From assembly GCF_023896955.1 (NCBI RefSeq), contig NZ_JAMHIW010000008.1, forward strand, positions 62,001 through 126,000: 64,000 nt of DNA. The letters run 5' to 3'. The notes under the pieces were generated by a model. It was not told the DNA's origin and searched no databases. It was given only the letters and a program-made list of their open reading frames with translations. Shown here one piece after another: positions 35,114 to 43,388 of this stretch. The translations under genes were made by a program, and so were the position numbers. The DNA is from Micromonospora sp. RHAY321 (GTDB lineage: Bacteria; Actinomycetota; Actinomycetes; Mycobacteriales; Micromonosporaceae). Each line of letters begins with the position of its first letter. Position 1 is the stretch's first letter.

Positions 35114-35605
35114 TCACCCGACCCGGGTGAGCAAGGTCACCGGAGCGCCGTCGCCGGCGTACCGGTAGGGCTCCAGGTCAGCGTCCCACGCGGTGCCGAG
35201 GGCCTTGTCGAGGGCGTGCGCCAGCGCCTCCGGCGCCCGGCTGCCGGCCATCAGCGCCCGCAGCCGGTCCTCGCCGAGCTGGATGTCACCGGCCGCACCG
35301 ACGGTGGCCCGGAACAGGCCGCGTGCCGGCACGTACATGAAACGCTCGCCGTCGGCGCCCGGACTCGGTTCCTCGGTCACCTCGAAACGGATCATGGGCC
35401 ACTGCCGGAGGGCAGCAGCCAGCTCGGCGCCCGTCCCCGGACGACCGGTCCACCCGCACTCGGCCCGGCGTGCGCCGGGGTCGACGGGCTGAGCCGTCCA
35501 CTGCAGGTTGACCGGCGCGGCTAGGACGCGCGCGATCGCCCACTCGACGTGCGAGCACACGGCGAGCGGGGTCGAGTGGACGTATACGACGCCACGCGTT
35601 GGCAC
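35114..35605 (-). CDS. DUF3145 family protein
   Basis: A 163-residue cytoplasmic protein beginning TRGVVYVHSTPLAVCSHVEWA and including the LAALRQWPMIRFEVTEEPS core typical of the actinobacterial DUF3145 family. Function is unknown. In Streptomyces this gene follows fabF directly. Here two genes intervene, but it remains within 4 kb of the fab cluster. The GTG at 35605 has a GGGAGGT site a few bases upstream. Confidence 0.87.
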   Translation of the reverse strand: MPTRGVVYVHSTPLAVCSHVEWAIARVLAAPVNLQWTAQPVDPGARRAECGWTGRPGTGAELAAALRQWPMIRFEVTEEPSPGADGERFMYVPARGLFRATVGAAGDIQLGEDRLRALMAGSRAPEALAHALDKALGTAWDADLEPYRYAGDGAPVTLLTRVG

Positions 35606-35911
35606 GGTGACCTCCCGGAGAGCGAGGTGCGTCTTCCCCTACGACCTCGTCAACCAGGTGGTTCCTGCAACACATGATGACTTGTGTGACGGATGGTGCG
35701 CCAGGGAATCGGAAAAAACGCTGGCCGGAATAGCCGGACGGGTGGTCTCCGTTGCCTCTCAGGACACCGCGACGACCAGCCTGATGTCGTGGTCATGTAC
35801 AGTTCCATCGGCGGCTTCTGCCGCGTTACATCTTCGTGGGCCGACCCAGTGTCGCCCGCACACAGCCCCCGGACGTCCAGTCCTCCCGTACGTCTTGCAA
35901 GGAGTACCTCC
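35606..35911. other. Intergenic region between divergent genes
   Basis: These 306 bp hold the 5' regions of the DUF3145 gene (minus) and the small gene at 35912 (plus). A run of six A residues occurs at 35706-35711. I see no convincing operator or small ORF. Confidence 0.4.
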
Positions 35912-36241
35912 GTGGCGAGCAACACCTCTAAGACCGCGCGCGCGTCCGTCCGGGCCGGCCAGGCTGGCCAGGGTGGCGCCCTCAGCGTGCTGGGCGAGTT
36001 CAAGTACCTCATCCCGCTCAACAACGGCAAGCACGCCTACGTGCGGAACCTGACCAACGGCAAGACCGTGCACCTGCGCACCGACTCCGAGGCCTTCCTC
36101 GAGGAGATCCGTGTGCTGGCCGCCGCCGGCCACGCCGCCAAGATCCGGGCGGAGATCAACAACCTGGCCGCGACCCACCCCGGTGACGGCTGGGAGGCGA
36201 CCGAGAAGCGCCTGGTCGCCGCCGGCGTCTTCGAGGGCTGA
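35912..36241 (+). CDS. Small basic protein of unknown function
   Basis: A 109-residue protein. The first 25 residues are Ser/Lys/Arg-rich. A small domain follows ([47 protein letters not shown]), and the C-terminus is helical. No signal peptide or membrane helix. The GTG at 35912 is set by AAGGAG (35899-35904) 7 nt upstream. It is followed 23 bp later by a strong terminator hairpin, so it is probably monocistronic. I cannot name the family. Confidence 0.65.
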   Translation: MASNTSKTARASVRAGQAGQGGALSVLGEFKYLIPLNNGKHAYVRNLTNGKTVHLRTDSEAFLEEIRVLAAAGHAAKIRAEINNLAATHPGDGWEATEKRLVAAGVFEG

Positions 36242-36264
36242 GCCCTCCCCCACCGCAGCATCTG

Positions 36265-36298
36265 AAACCGCCCGTCGGGTCTTCCCGGCGGGCGGTTT
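36265..36298 (+). terminator. Bidirectional-type terminator hairpin
   Basis: AAACCGCCCGTCGGG pairs with CCCGGCGGGCGGTTT (one mismatch) around a TCTT loop. The flanking A and T runs make it usable from both strands, fitting the convergent gene and carbonic anhydrase. Confidence 0.8.
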
Positions 36299-36329
36299 CG
36301 CGTTGCGGCGGCGGCCGGAGCGCCCGGGT

Positions 36330-36986
36330 TCAGGCCGGTTCCAGCAGGGTGACCTCTCCCGTGGCCAGGTCGTAGAGGCCGCCGACCACGGCGACCAGGC
36401 CGGCGGCGACCGGCCCGGCCAGCAGATCGTCGTCCCGCAGGGTGCGCACCGTGCGCCGGACGTGCCGGCGGATCGCCAGCGGATGCACCGCCGGGTCGTC
36501 CAGCCCCGCCTCGATCACGGCCGGGGCGATCTCGTCGACCAGGTACGCCAGCGAGCCGCCGGGACGCTCCCCACCGCGCAGGGCATCCACGGCGGCCCCC
36601 ACCGCGCCACACCGTTCGTGGCCGAGCACCATCACCAGCGGTACGCCGAGCTGGCCGACCACGTACTCGATGGAGCCGCACACCGCGCGGTCGAGCACGT
36701 GCCCGCCGGTGCGGATCACGCAGATCGCGCCGAACGTCTGGTCGAAGATCGCCTCCAGCGGCACGCGCGAGTCGATGCAGCCGAGCACCACGGCGTACGG
36801 CTGCTGGTCGCCGGACGCGGCGGCCGCGGCCGTCACGTCGTGCCCGTGCACGGGCTGGCCGCTGACGAAGCGTCGATTGCCGGCGAGCAGGTCGGCCAGC
36901 GCGGCACGGGGCGTACCACCGGCCTGCCGCCCCTGCGCCGAAGGTCCGCCCGCCTGCGGGCCGAGCGCTGCCCCCGACGACCCCAT
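36330..36986 (-). CDS. Beta-carbonic anhydrase
   Basis: A 218-residue enzyme interconverting CO2 and bicarbonate. Zinc ligands are visible: Cys with the Asp/Arg dyad in LGCIDSRVP, then His and Cys in LGHERCGAV. The central IRTGGHVLD and [12 protein letters not shown] segments belong to the family. The first 30 residues (Gly/Ala/Gln-rich) are poorly conserved and a later start is possible. It is convergent with the small gene at 35912 and divergent from the hydrolase at 37135. Confidence 0.93.
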   Translation of the reverse strand: MGSSGAALGPQAGGPSAQGRQAGGTPRAALADLLAGNRRFVSGQPVHGHDVTAAAAASGDQQPYAVVLGCIDSRVPLEAIFDQTFGAICVIRTGGHVLDRAVCGSIEYVVGQLGVPLVMVLGHERCGAVGAAVDALRGGERPGGSLAYLVDEIAPAVIEAGLDDPAVHPLAIRRHVRRTVRTLRDDDLLAGPVAAGLVAVVGGLYDLATGEVTLLEPA

Positions 36987-37134
36987 GCCGTCCAGCTTGG
37001 CCCGCCGTCGCCGGCCACGGGCGGGGTCGGGAATGTTCGCGCGGACGTGATTGGCGTGGTGTCATGGCGGGTAGCCCGTGTTACCGCCGGGTATCCCGGT
37101 GCTGGTGGTACGGGGCGGCCCTCGGGAGGTGGCG

Positions 37135-38079
37135 ATGCCGGAGCGGTTCGAGGTCGGGATGGCCGACGGCGTCCGGCTGCACGTCGAGGTGGCAGGGCCC
37201 GCGGATGCCCAGGTCACCGCCGTCCTGCTGCACGGCTGGACGCTGGACGGGCGCAGCTGGCACCGCCAGGTGGACGCGCTCACCGGGCCGACCGGCGACG
37301 GGGTGCGGGTGGTCACCTACGACGCGCGCGGGCACGGACGGTCCAGCTGCATGGCGCTGCCCACGGCCACGCTGGCCCAGCTCGGCGACGACCTGGCCGC
37401 GGTGATCGACGCGGTGGCGCCGACCGGGCGGGTCGTCCTGGTCGGGCACTCCATGGGCGGCATGACGATCATGGAGTACGCGCACCGCCACGCCGCCCAC
37501 TTCGCGGCCCGCACCGCCGGGCTGGTCTTCGTCTCGACCACCGCCGAGGGGCACACGCACACCGTCTACGGGCTGTCGCCGCGGATCGCCCGGCTGATCA
37601 GGCTGGCCGAGACCACCGGCGCCGGCGTCCTGGCCCGCTGCGGCTCGTGGCGACCGCCCCGGGCGCTGCTGCGCGCGCTGCAACCGAGCATCCGGTGGAT
37701 GCTCTTCGGCGACCGCTGCGAACCGGCCGACATCCGGCTGGTGACCTCGGCGGTGGCCCGCGCCTCGCTGCGCTCGATCGGCGGGTTCCGCGCGTCGATC
37801 GGCACCCAGCACCGGCTGGACACCCTCGCCGCGCTGGCGCACCTGCCGGCCGCCGCCCTGGTCGGCGACCGGGACCGGCTGACGCCCCCGCCCTGCGCCG
37901 AGTCGATCGCCGCGGCCCTGCCGGCCACCGAGTTGACCGTCTGCCCGGGCGCCGGGCACATGCTGATGATGGAACGCCCGGACGAGGTGAACGCCGCGCT
38001 GACCGGTGTCCTGGGCCGGGTGCTCGCCGATCCGTCGCCGGACGCGGCGGGTGCGAGCGCCGTCGGAGCGGGTGCCTGA
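37135..38079 (+). CDS. Alpha/beta hydrolase
   Basis: A 314-residue alpha/beta-fold hydrolase. The oxyanion-hole HGWTLDGRSW, the nucleophile elbow GHSMGGM, the acid in VGDRDRLTPP and the catalytic His in GAGHMLMMERP are all in place. It belongs to the broad esterase/haloperoxidase-like group and the substrate is not predictable. The ATG at 37135 is supported by GGGAGGT 4-5 nt upstream; longer readings add unrelated residues. It is followed after 107 bp by the HelD-like gene. Confidence 0.87.
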   Translation: MPERFEVGMADGVRLHVEVAGPADAQVTAVLLHGWTLDGRSWHRQVDALTGPTGDGVRVVTYDARGHGRSSCMALPTATLAQLGDDLAAVIDAVAPTGRVVLVGHSMGGMTIMEYAHRHAAHFAARTAGLVFVSTTAEGHTHTVYGLSPRIARLIRLAETTGAGVLARCGSWRPPRALLRALQPSIRWMLFGDRCEPADIRLVTSAVARASLRSIGGFRASIGTQHRLDTLAALAHLPAAALVGDRDRLTPPPCAESIAAALPATELTVCPGAGHMLMMERPDEVNAALTGVLGRVLADPSPDAAGASAVGAGA

Positions 38080-38186
38080 CCACGTTCCCGCACCTCGGGC
38101 GCGGGGCGCCCGGTCGGGGGCCGTACCCTTCTGCGGTTGGCCCGCGCGGTTCGCGCCGCTTGCCGGCGACATCGAAGGAGCGTGCG

Positions 38187-40304
38187 TTGACCGACCAGAC
38201 CGCCCTGGAGCAGGAGATCGCCGTCGAGCAACGGCACCTCGACCGGGTGTACGCCCGACTGGCCGAACTGCGGCGCTCGGCGGTTCGCGCCGAGCGGGAC
38301 GGCTACCGGATGGCCCGGGTGGGCACGTTCGGCGCGCTGGTCGAACGCGACGCGATGGTCTTCCACGCCGCACAGCGGCGGCACACCCTCGACGCCGAGC
38401 ACGAGGGGCTGGTCTTCGGCCGGCTGGACCTGCGGGACCGGCAGGTGCTGCACGTCGGGCGGCTCGGCATCCGCGACGAGGACGCCACCACCCTGGTCGT
38501 CGACTGGCGGGCGCCGGCGGCCGCCGCCTTCTACCAGGCCACGCCCGCCCAGCCGCTGGGCGTGGTGCGCCGTCGCACCATCCAGTCCCGCAACGAGCGC
38601 GTCACCCGCATCGAGGACGACCTGCTGGACCCGACCGCCGCCCCGGAGGGCATGACGGTGGTGGGCGACGGCGCGCTGCTGGCGACCCTGTCGCGGGCAA
38701 CCGGCCGGGGCATGCGCGACATCGTGGCGACCATCCAGCGGGAGCAGGACGAGGCGATCCGTTCGCCCGGCTCCGGTGTGACGATCGTGGCCGGCGGCCC
38801 GGGCACCGGCAAGACCGCCGTGGCCCTGCACCGGGCCGCGTACCTGCTCTACTCCGACCGCAGCCGGTACGCCGGCGGCGGCATCCTGGTGGTCGGCCCG
38901 TCCTCTGTCTTCGTCGAGTACATCGCCTCGGTGCTGCCCTCGCTCGGTGAGGACACCGCGACCCTGCACTCGCTGGGCACCCTCTTCCCGGGGATGACCG
39001 CCACCCGCACCGACCCGCCCGAGGTGGCGTCGGTGAAGGGCTCGCTGCGGATGCGCCGGGTGCTGGAGCGGGCGGTCCGGGACGCGGTGCCGGGCGGTCC
39101 GGGCGAGTTGCGGCTGCTCTACCGGGGCGTGCTGCTGCGGCTGGACCGGGCCGAGCTGGACCGGATCCGGGACCGCGCGCTGCACCGGGGCGCCCGGCGC
39201 AACGAGGCACGCCGGGCCGGTTTCGACGGCGTCTTCGCCGCGCTCTGGGCCCAGGCCCGGCGGCTGAGCGTCGGTCGGCTGCCGGAGCAGCCGGCGTTCG
39301 AGGCGGAGATCGCCGAGCGGCCGGAGTTCCGGGAGTTCCTGAAGGCGTGGTGGCCGCGGCTGCACCCCCGGCACGTGCTCGACTGGCTGGCCCAGCCGGA
39401 TCGGCTGCGCCGGTACGCCGGCGGGATCCTCTCCAGCGCGGAGGTCCGGCTGCTCAGCGCGGCGTACCAGAGCCTGGACACCGACGGGCTGACCATCGCC
39501 GACGTGGCGCTGCTGGACGAGCTGGACGCGCTGCTCGGCAAGCCGGCCCAGCCGGCCCGGGCGCGGCGCGACCCGTTCCAGCTGGCGGGCGGGGTCCGCG
39601 AGTTGAGCACCTTCGCCGAGCGGCAGCGGGCCGCCCGGGAGTCGGCCCGGGAGCGTCCGGCGGACTACCGGGACTACGCGCACGTGGTGGTGGACGAGGC
39701 GCAGGACGTCTCGCCGATGCAGTGGCGCATGGTCGGCCGGCGCGGCCGCTTGGCGTCCTGGACGGTGGTGGGCGATCCGGCGCAGACCGCGTGGACCGGC
39801 GACCCGCAGGAGCTGGACCGGGCTCGGGACCAGGCGCTGGGCCGGCGCAAGCGGCACGATTTCACCCTGACCACCAACTACCGCAACTCGGCGGAGATCT
39901 TCGCGGTGGCGGCGGCGGAGATCCGCCGGCTCTACCCGGATCTGACGCTGCCGAGCGCCGTCCGCTCGACCGGGGTCGACCCGGTCGAGCTGGTGGTGCC
40001 CCCGACCGCGCTGGAGACGGCGGTCGTGGAGGCGGCCACCGGCCTGCTGGCCGAGGTCGAGGGCACGGTCGGGGTGATCACGCCGGTCCCCCGCCGCGAC
40101 GAGGTCGCCGGCTGGCTCGGCGCGCTCGGCGCGCCGCGGCTGCAGGTGGTGACCAGCCTGGAGGCGAAGGGCATGGAGTACGACGGGGTGGTGCTGGTCG
40201 CCCCGAGCGAGATCCGGGCGGATCCGGGTGCCGGCGTACGGACGCTCTACGTGGCGCTCTCCCGGGCCACCCAGCGGCTCACCACCATCGACCCGACCGG
40301 CTGA
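38187..40304 (+). CDS. HelD-like RNA polymerase-recycling ATPase (UvrD/Rep superfamily)
   Basis: A 705-residue superfamily 1 ATPase. The N-terminal coiled-coil (LEQEIAVEQRHLDRVYARLAELRR), the Walker A GGPGTGKTAVALHRAAYLL and the Walker B VVDEAQDVSPMQWRM are present. Motifs GDPAQTAW and LTTNYRNSAEI follow, and the C-terminus has SLEAKGMEYDGVVLV and LYVALSRATQ. HelD proteins insert into RNA polymerase channels and free stalled complexes, and some actinobacterial ones protect against rifamycins. The TTG at 38187 is chosen because GAAGGAG lies 6 nt upstream and no ATG or GTG is in frame there. No rifamycin-associated element was seen upstream. Confidence 0.87.
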   Translation: MTDQTALEQEIAVEQRHLDRVYARLAELRRSAVRAERDGYRMARVGTFGALVERDAMVFHAAQRRHTLDAEHEGLVFGRLDLRDRQVLHVGRLGIRDEDATTLVVDWRAPAAAAFYQATPAQPLGVVRRRTIQSRNERVTRIEDDLLDPTAAPEGMTVVGDGALLATLSRATGRGMRDIVATIQREQDEAIRSPGSGVTIVAGGPGTGKTAVALHRAAYLLYSDRSRYAGGGILVVGPSSVFVEYIASVLPSLGEDTATLHSLGTLFPGMTATRTDPPEVASVKGSLRMRRVLERAVRDAVPGGPGELRLLYRGVLLRLDRAELDRIRDRALHRGARRNEARRAGFDGVFAALWAQARRLSVGRLPEQPAFEAEIAERPEFREFLKAWWPRLHPRHVLDWLAQPDRLRRYAGGILSSAEVRLLSAAYQSLDTDGLTIADVALLDELDALLGKPAQPARARRDPFQLAGGVRELSTFAERQRAARESARERPADYRDYAHVVVDEAQDVSPMQWRMVGRRGRLASWTVVGDPAQTAWTGDPQELDRARDQALGRRKRHDFTLTTNYRNSAEIFAVAAAEIRRLYPDLTLPSAVRSTGVDPVELVVPPTALETAVVEAATGLLAEVEGTVGVITPVPRRDEVAGWLGALGAPRLQVVTSLEAKGMEYDGVVLVAPSEIRADPGAGVRTLYVALSRATQRLTTIDPTG

Positions 40305-40346
40305 CCTGCGGCGGTGAGCCGCGCCGGGGGGTCGCCGGCCCTACAC

Positions 40347-40375
40347 TTGCATACATAGCGATGTGAGCATACATT
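40347..40375 (+). promoter_or_regulatory. Promoter with paired GCATACAT repeats upstream of the CDF gene
   Basis: TTGCAT (40347-40352), 17 bp and TACATT (40370-40375) form a good -35/-10 pair. GCATACAT occurs at 40349-40356 and 40367-40374, an 18-bp period, with the palindrome ACAT-AGCG-ATGT (40353-40364) between. A metal-responsive repressor site is plausible for a metal exporter. Confidence 0.5.
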
Positions 40376-40410
40376 TGACCAGGTCCCGGCGGACGGCGGA
40401 GGGTGGTTTC

Positions 40411-41328
40411 GTGGGCGCAGGTCATGACCACCACCATGGGTCGGTCGCCAATGCCGCGCACCAGCACCGGGGCCGACTCTGGACGGCGTTCGGGCTCCTC
40501 GCCACCCTGATGGTGGTCGAGGCGGTGGCCGCCTTCCACACCGGCTCGCTGGCCCTGCTCTCCGACGCCGGGCACATGTTCACCGACGTGCTCGGCATCG
40601 CCATGGCGCTCGCCGCCATCACCGCCACCCGGCGGGCCACCGGCGACCCGCAGCGCACGTTCGGGCTCTACCGGCTCGAGGTGCTCGCCGCGCTCGCCAA
40701 CGCCGTCCTGCTCTCCGGCGTGGCGGTCTACGTCGTGATCGAGGCCATCGGCCGGTTCGGCGACCCGCACGAGGTGCTGGCCGGCCCGATGCTCGTGGTC
40801 GCCACGCTCGGCCTGCTCGCCAACCTGGCGGCGTTCGCCCTGCTCCGCGCGGGCGCCCGGGAGAGCATCAACCTGCAGGGCGCCTACCTGGAGGTGCTCG
40901 GCGACCTGCTCGGCTCGCTCGGCGTGATCGGCGCGGCGCTGCTCATCCAGGTCACCGACTGGTGGTGGGCCGACCCTCTGGTCGCGGTCGCCATCGGCGT
41001 GTTCATCCTGCCGCGCACCTGGCGGCTGGGGCGGGCCGCGGTCCGCATCCTGGTGCAGGCCGCGCCCGAACACCTCCAGGTGACCGCCGTGCACGACCGG
41101 CTGGCCGCCGTGCCCGGCGTGGTCGAGGTGCACGACCTGCACGTCTGGACGCTCACCTCCGGCATGGAGGTGGCCTCCGCACACCTGACCATGGCCCCCG
41201 GCGCGGACGTCGGCGCGGTGCTCACGGCGGCGCGTACCGCCCTGCACGAGGACTTCCGGATCGAGCACGCGACGTTGCAGACCGAGCCCGGCGCCGCTCC
41301 CGGGGCCTGCGGTTCGGTCAGTTGGTAA
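40411..41328 (+). CDS. Cation diffusion facilitator, probable Zn/Co exporter
   Basis: A 305-residue CDF transporter exporting divalent metal in exchange for protons. A His-rich N-terminus (GHDHHHG) precedes six membrane helices. The metal site of helix II reads LLSDAGHMFTDV, that of helix V includes YLEVLGDLLGSLGV, and the cytoplasmic domain has VVEVHDLHVWTLTSG. The GTG at 40411 is preferred for its GGAGGG site; an upstream GTG at 40363 overlaps the promoter. The short leader and repeat-bearing promoter suggest metal-dependent control. Confidence 0.92.
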   Translation: MGAGHDHHHGSVANAAHQHRGRLWTAFGLLATLMVVEAVAAFHTGSLALLSDAGHMFTDVLGIAMALAAITATRRATGDPQRTFGLYRLEVLAALANAVLLSGVAVYVVIEAIGRFGDPHEVLAGPMLVVATLGLLANLAAFALLRAGARESINLQGAYLEVLGDLLGSLGVIGAALLIQVTDWWWADPLVAVAIGVFILPRTWRLGRAAVRILVQAAPEHLQVTAVHDRLAAVPGVVEVHDLHVWTLTSGMEVASAHLTMAPGADVGAVLTAARTALHEDFRIEHATLQTEPGAAPGACGSVSW

Positions 41329-41469
41329 TGCCTTTAGGCAGTTTTTCTCATTTTAGTCCGAATTACTGGTGACGACGCACGCACCGTCCGTCACATCGGC
41401 TGCACAGGTCCCACAGGCACCGGTAGGCTCGGTCCCGGCCTCCACCCGGCGGCGCCCTAACGGCGCCGG

Positions 41470-41599
41470 TGGCGGTCGCCGCCTAATCGCCCGAGCGGGC
41501 GAACCGGGGAACCATGTTCCTGGGGTGCATCCGCGTCAGCGGTAGGGATCTTCCGTCCCGAACCCGTCAGCTAACCCGGTCGGCGGCTGACGGAAGGAC
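41470..41599 (+). ncRNA. c-di-AMP riboswitch (ydaO/yuaA type)
   Basis: The leader of the following gene carries the conserved ydaO/yuaA elements in order: CGCCGCCTAATC, GCGGGCGAACCGGGGA, TGGGGTGCATCCG, AGGGATCTTCCGTCCCGAACCC, GTCAGCTAACCCGGT and a closing GCTGACGGAAGGA that also holds the ribosome-binding site. In actinobacteria this riboswitch senses cyclic di-AMP and controls wall-remodelling enzymes. Boundaries are approximate. Confidence 0.9.
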
Positions 41600-41606
41600 A
41601 TGCGTA

Positions 41607-42674
41607 GTGGCACCAGCACGACCACCCGCCGCCCGACTGGCGGCCCTGATCGTCGCGATGCTCGCTCTCGGCGTCGCACTGCCGGCCGGCGCTGCCTCGG
41701 CCGCTCCCCCGACCAACCTGCGGGCGGCCGCGGCCCCCGACGGCGACGAGGAAGGCGGCACCCCGGCACTCCGGGCGCAACTCGAGGCGGCCAGCAAGGG
41801 CTACCTGGACGCGAAGCGGGCCCTGGACACCTCCGTACAGCGCCAGCAGCAGCTCACCACCCAACTCAAGGCCACCGAGACCGAGCTGACCCAACGCAGC
41901 GGCAAGGTCGGCGAGATCGCCGGGGTGGCCTACCGCACCGGCCGGCTCGGCACGGTGTCGGCGCTGCTCAACAGCAACACCCCGGAAGGCTTCATGGACC
42001 GGGCCGCCGCGCTCGACGCGGTCGCCGCCAACGAGGACCGGGTGCTGCGCGACCTGCTCGCCACCAAGGACCAGGCCAACCGCACCCGGATCGCGCTCGA
42101 CGGCGAGATCCGCGAACAGCGCAAGCAGGTCACCGTGATGGCCAAGCGCAAGGAGCAGGCCGAACGGGCCCTGACGGTGGCGACCACCAAGCCCCGGACA
42201 ACCGCCGACGGCGGCGGCTCCAACCGGGGCACCTCGGCCGCGAACGCCCAGGCGGCGCCGCGCAACTCCGACGGCTCCTGGCCATCGGAGTCGTGCAGCG
42301 TGAACGACCCCACCCCGGCCACCGGCTGCATCACCCCGCGCACCCTGCACGCGCTCAACCAGGCCAAGGCCGCCGGCTTCACCCGGTACGTCTCCTGCCA
42401 CCGCTCCGGCGGCTCCGGCGAACACCCCAAGGGCCGGGCCTGCGACTTCGCGGCACAGAAGAGCGGCTTCGGCGGGGACGCCACCGGCGGCGACAAGACG
42501 TACGGCAACAACCTGGCCGCGTACTTCATCCGCAACGCCGACCGGCTCGCCGTGCTGTACGTGATCTGGTACCGGCAGATCTGGCTGCCCAGCAGCGGGT
42601 GGAAGTCGTACAGCGGAGCGGGTGGCGACCCGTCCAGCGACCACACCAACCACGTGCACCTGTCGGTGTACTGA
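41607..42674 (+). CDS. Secreted coiled-coil protein with M15-like C-terminal domain (cell-wall remodelling)
   Basis: A 355-residue exported protein. A signal peptide (LAALIVAMLALGVALPAGAASA) precedes a coiled-coil of about 130 residues (LEAASKGYLDAKRALDTS and onward), a low-complexity linker and a C-terminal domain of about 110 residues. That domain has GEHPKGRACDFAA and HTNHVHLSVY, giving a His/Asp/His set like the zinc site of D,D-carboxypeptidases, and Cys pairs likely to form disulfides. The layout matches the ARB_07466-like/NlpC-type hydrolases of the actinobacterial wall. The GTG at 41607 follows AAGGA by 8 nt. Control by the upstream c-di-AMP riboswitch supports a wall role. Confidence 0.82.
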   Translation: MAPARPPAARLAALIVAMLALGVALPAGAASAAPPTNLRAAAAPDGDEEGGTPALRAQLEAASKGYLDAKRALDTSVQRQQQLTTQLKATETELTQRSGKVGEIAGVAYRTGRLGTVSALLNSNTPEGFMDRAAALDAVAANEDRVLRDLLATKDQANRTRIALDGEIREQRKQVTVMAKRKEQAERALTVATTKPRTTADGGGSNRGTSAANAQAAPRNSDGSWPSESCSVNDPTPATGCITPRTLHALNQAKAAGFTRYVSCHRSGGSGEHPKGRACDFAAQKSGFGGDATGGDKTYGNNLAAYFIRNADRLAVLYVIWYRQIWLPSSGWKSYSGAGGDPSSDHTNHVHLSVY

Positions 42675-42679
42675 CCCGA

Positions 42680-42717
42680 CCCGTCCGGTGCCCCCTGACA
42701 CGGGGGCACCGGACGGG
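42680..42717 (+). terminator. Perfect 16-bp hairpin after the riboswitch gene
   Basis: CCCGTCCGGTGCCCCC (42680-42695) pairs perfectly with 42702-42717 around a TGACAC loop, 5 bp after the stop codon. It has no T tract, as is common for actinobacterial terminators. Confidence 0.75.
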
Positions 42718-42793
42718 GTACGTCAGCGGGCGTACCCCGGATGTCGCCGACGGTCGGACGACCACGGCCGGACCAGGCGGCAGCATCGCTCGT

Positions 42794-43312
42794 ATGCGTC
42801 GACTCCCGCCACCCGCCCGCAAGGCGCTGCTCACCCTGCACCTGGTCACGTCGCTCGGCTGGCTCGGCGCCGACCTGGTGCTGCTCACCCTCGGCGTCGC
42901 GGCGCTGCGTGGCGCCGACCCGGCCGTCGTCTACCCGGTCGCCGCGCTGATCGGCACCGTGCTGTTCGCGCCGCTGAGCGTGCTGGTCTGGCTGGTCGGC
43001 GTGGCCAGCGCGCTGCTCACCCCGTGGGGCCTGCTGCGCTACCGCTGGGTGCTGACCAAGCTCGTCATCACCACGGTGATGGTCGGACTGGTGCTGTTCC
43101 TGCTCACCCCGAACCTGCGCCACGCCGGTGCCTTGGGCGTCGCCCTGCCCGCCCGGGACCGCGCCGACCTGGTGATCGCACCGGCGGTGTCCACCAGCCT
43201 GATGGTCATCGCGACGGTGCTCTCGACGTACAAGCCGTGGGGGCGACGACCGGCCGCCCGGCCCACCGTCGCCGGCCCGGCCAGCCATGATCGCGCTGCA
43301 ACCAGGATGTAG
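42794..43312 (+). CDS. Four-helix membrane protein of unknown function
   Basis: A 172-residue integral membrane protein with about four helices (LLTLHLVTSLGWLGADLVLL, VAALIGTVLFAPLSVLVWLV, LVITTVMVGLVLFLL and a shorter fourth near VIAPAVSTSLMVIATVLS) and a basic C-terminus. A His in helix 1 (TLHLVTSLGWLG) recalls DUF2269-like proteins, but I would not name it so firmly. The stop codon lies inside the left arm of an inverted repeat (43305-43344). It is convergent with the SRPBCC gene. Confidence 0.7.
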   Translation: MRRLPPPARKALLTLHLVTSLGWLGADLVLLTLGVAALRGADPAVVYPVAALIGTVLFAPLSVLVWLVGVASALLTPWGLLRYRWVLTKLVITTVMVGLVLFLLTPNLRHAGALGVALPARDRADLVIAPAVSTSLMVIATVLSTYKPWGRRPAARPTVAGPASHDRAATRM

Positions 43313-43344
43313 TGGCCTCGGAGCCGCAGCAGGCCACTACATCC
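43305..43344. repeat. 14-bp palindromic hairpin between convergent genes
   Basis: GGATGTAGTGGCCT (43305-43318) and its exact complement (43331-43344) surround a 12-nt loop; beyond one mismatch the arms extend 2 bp further. It can act as a bidirectional terminator. It is A/T-richer than its surroundings and resembles a mobile REP-type palindrome. Confidence 0.65.
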
Positions 43345-43388
43345 AGGGCGCGACCTTGGAGGGGCGCGGCGCGGACGCGCGAAGTTGG

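Noticed and set aside
38080-38186. Possible rifamycin-associated element before the HelD-like gene
   Set aside because: The expected 19-bp palindrome is not there; only short GC-rich partial matches occur.
36111-40304. A 1397-codon open frame ending at the HelD stop
   Set aside because: Only the part after the TTG at 38187 has helicase motifs. The front runs antisense to carbonic anhydrase and out of frame with the hydrolase, giving Arg/Pro-rich nonsense.
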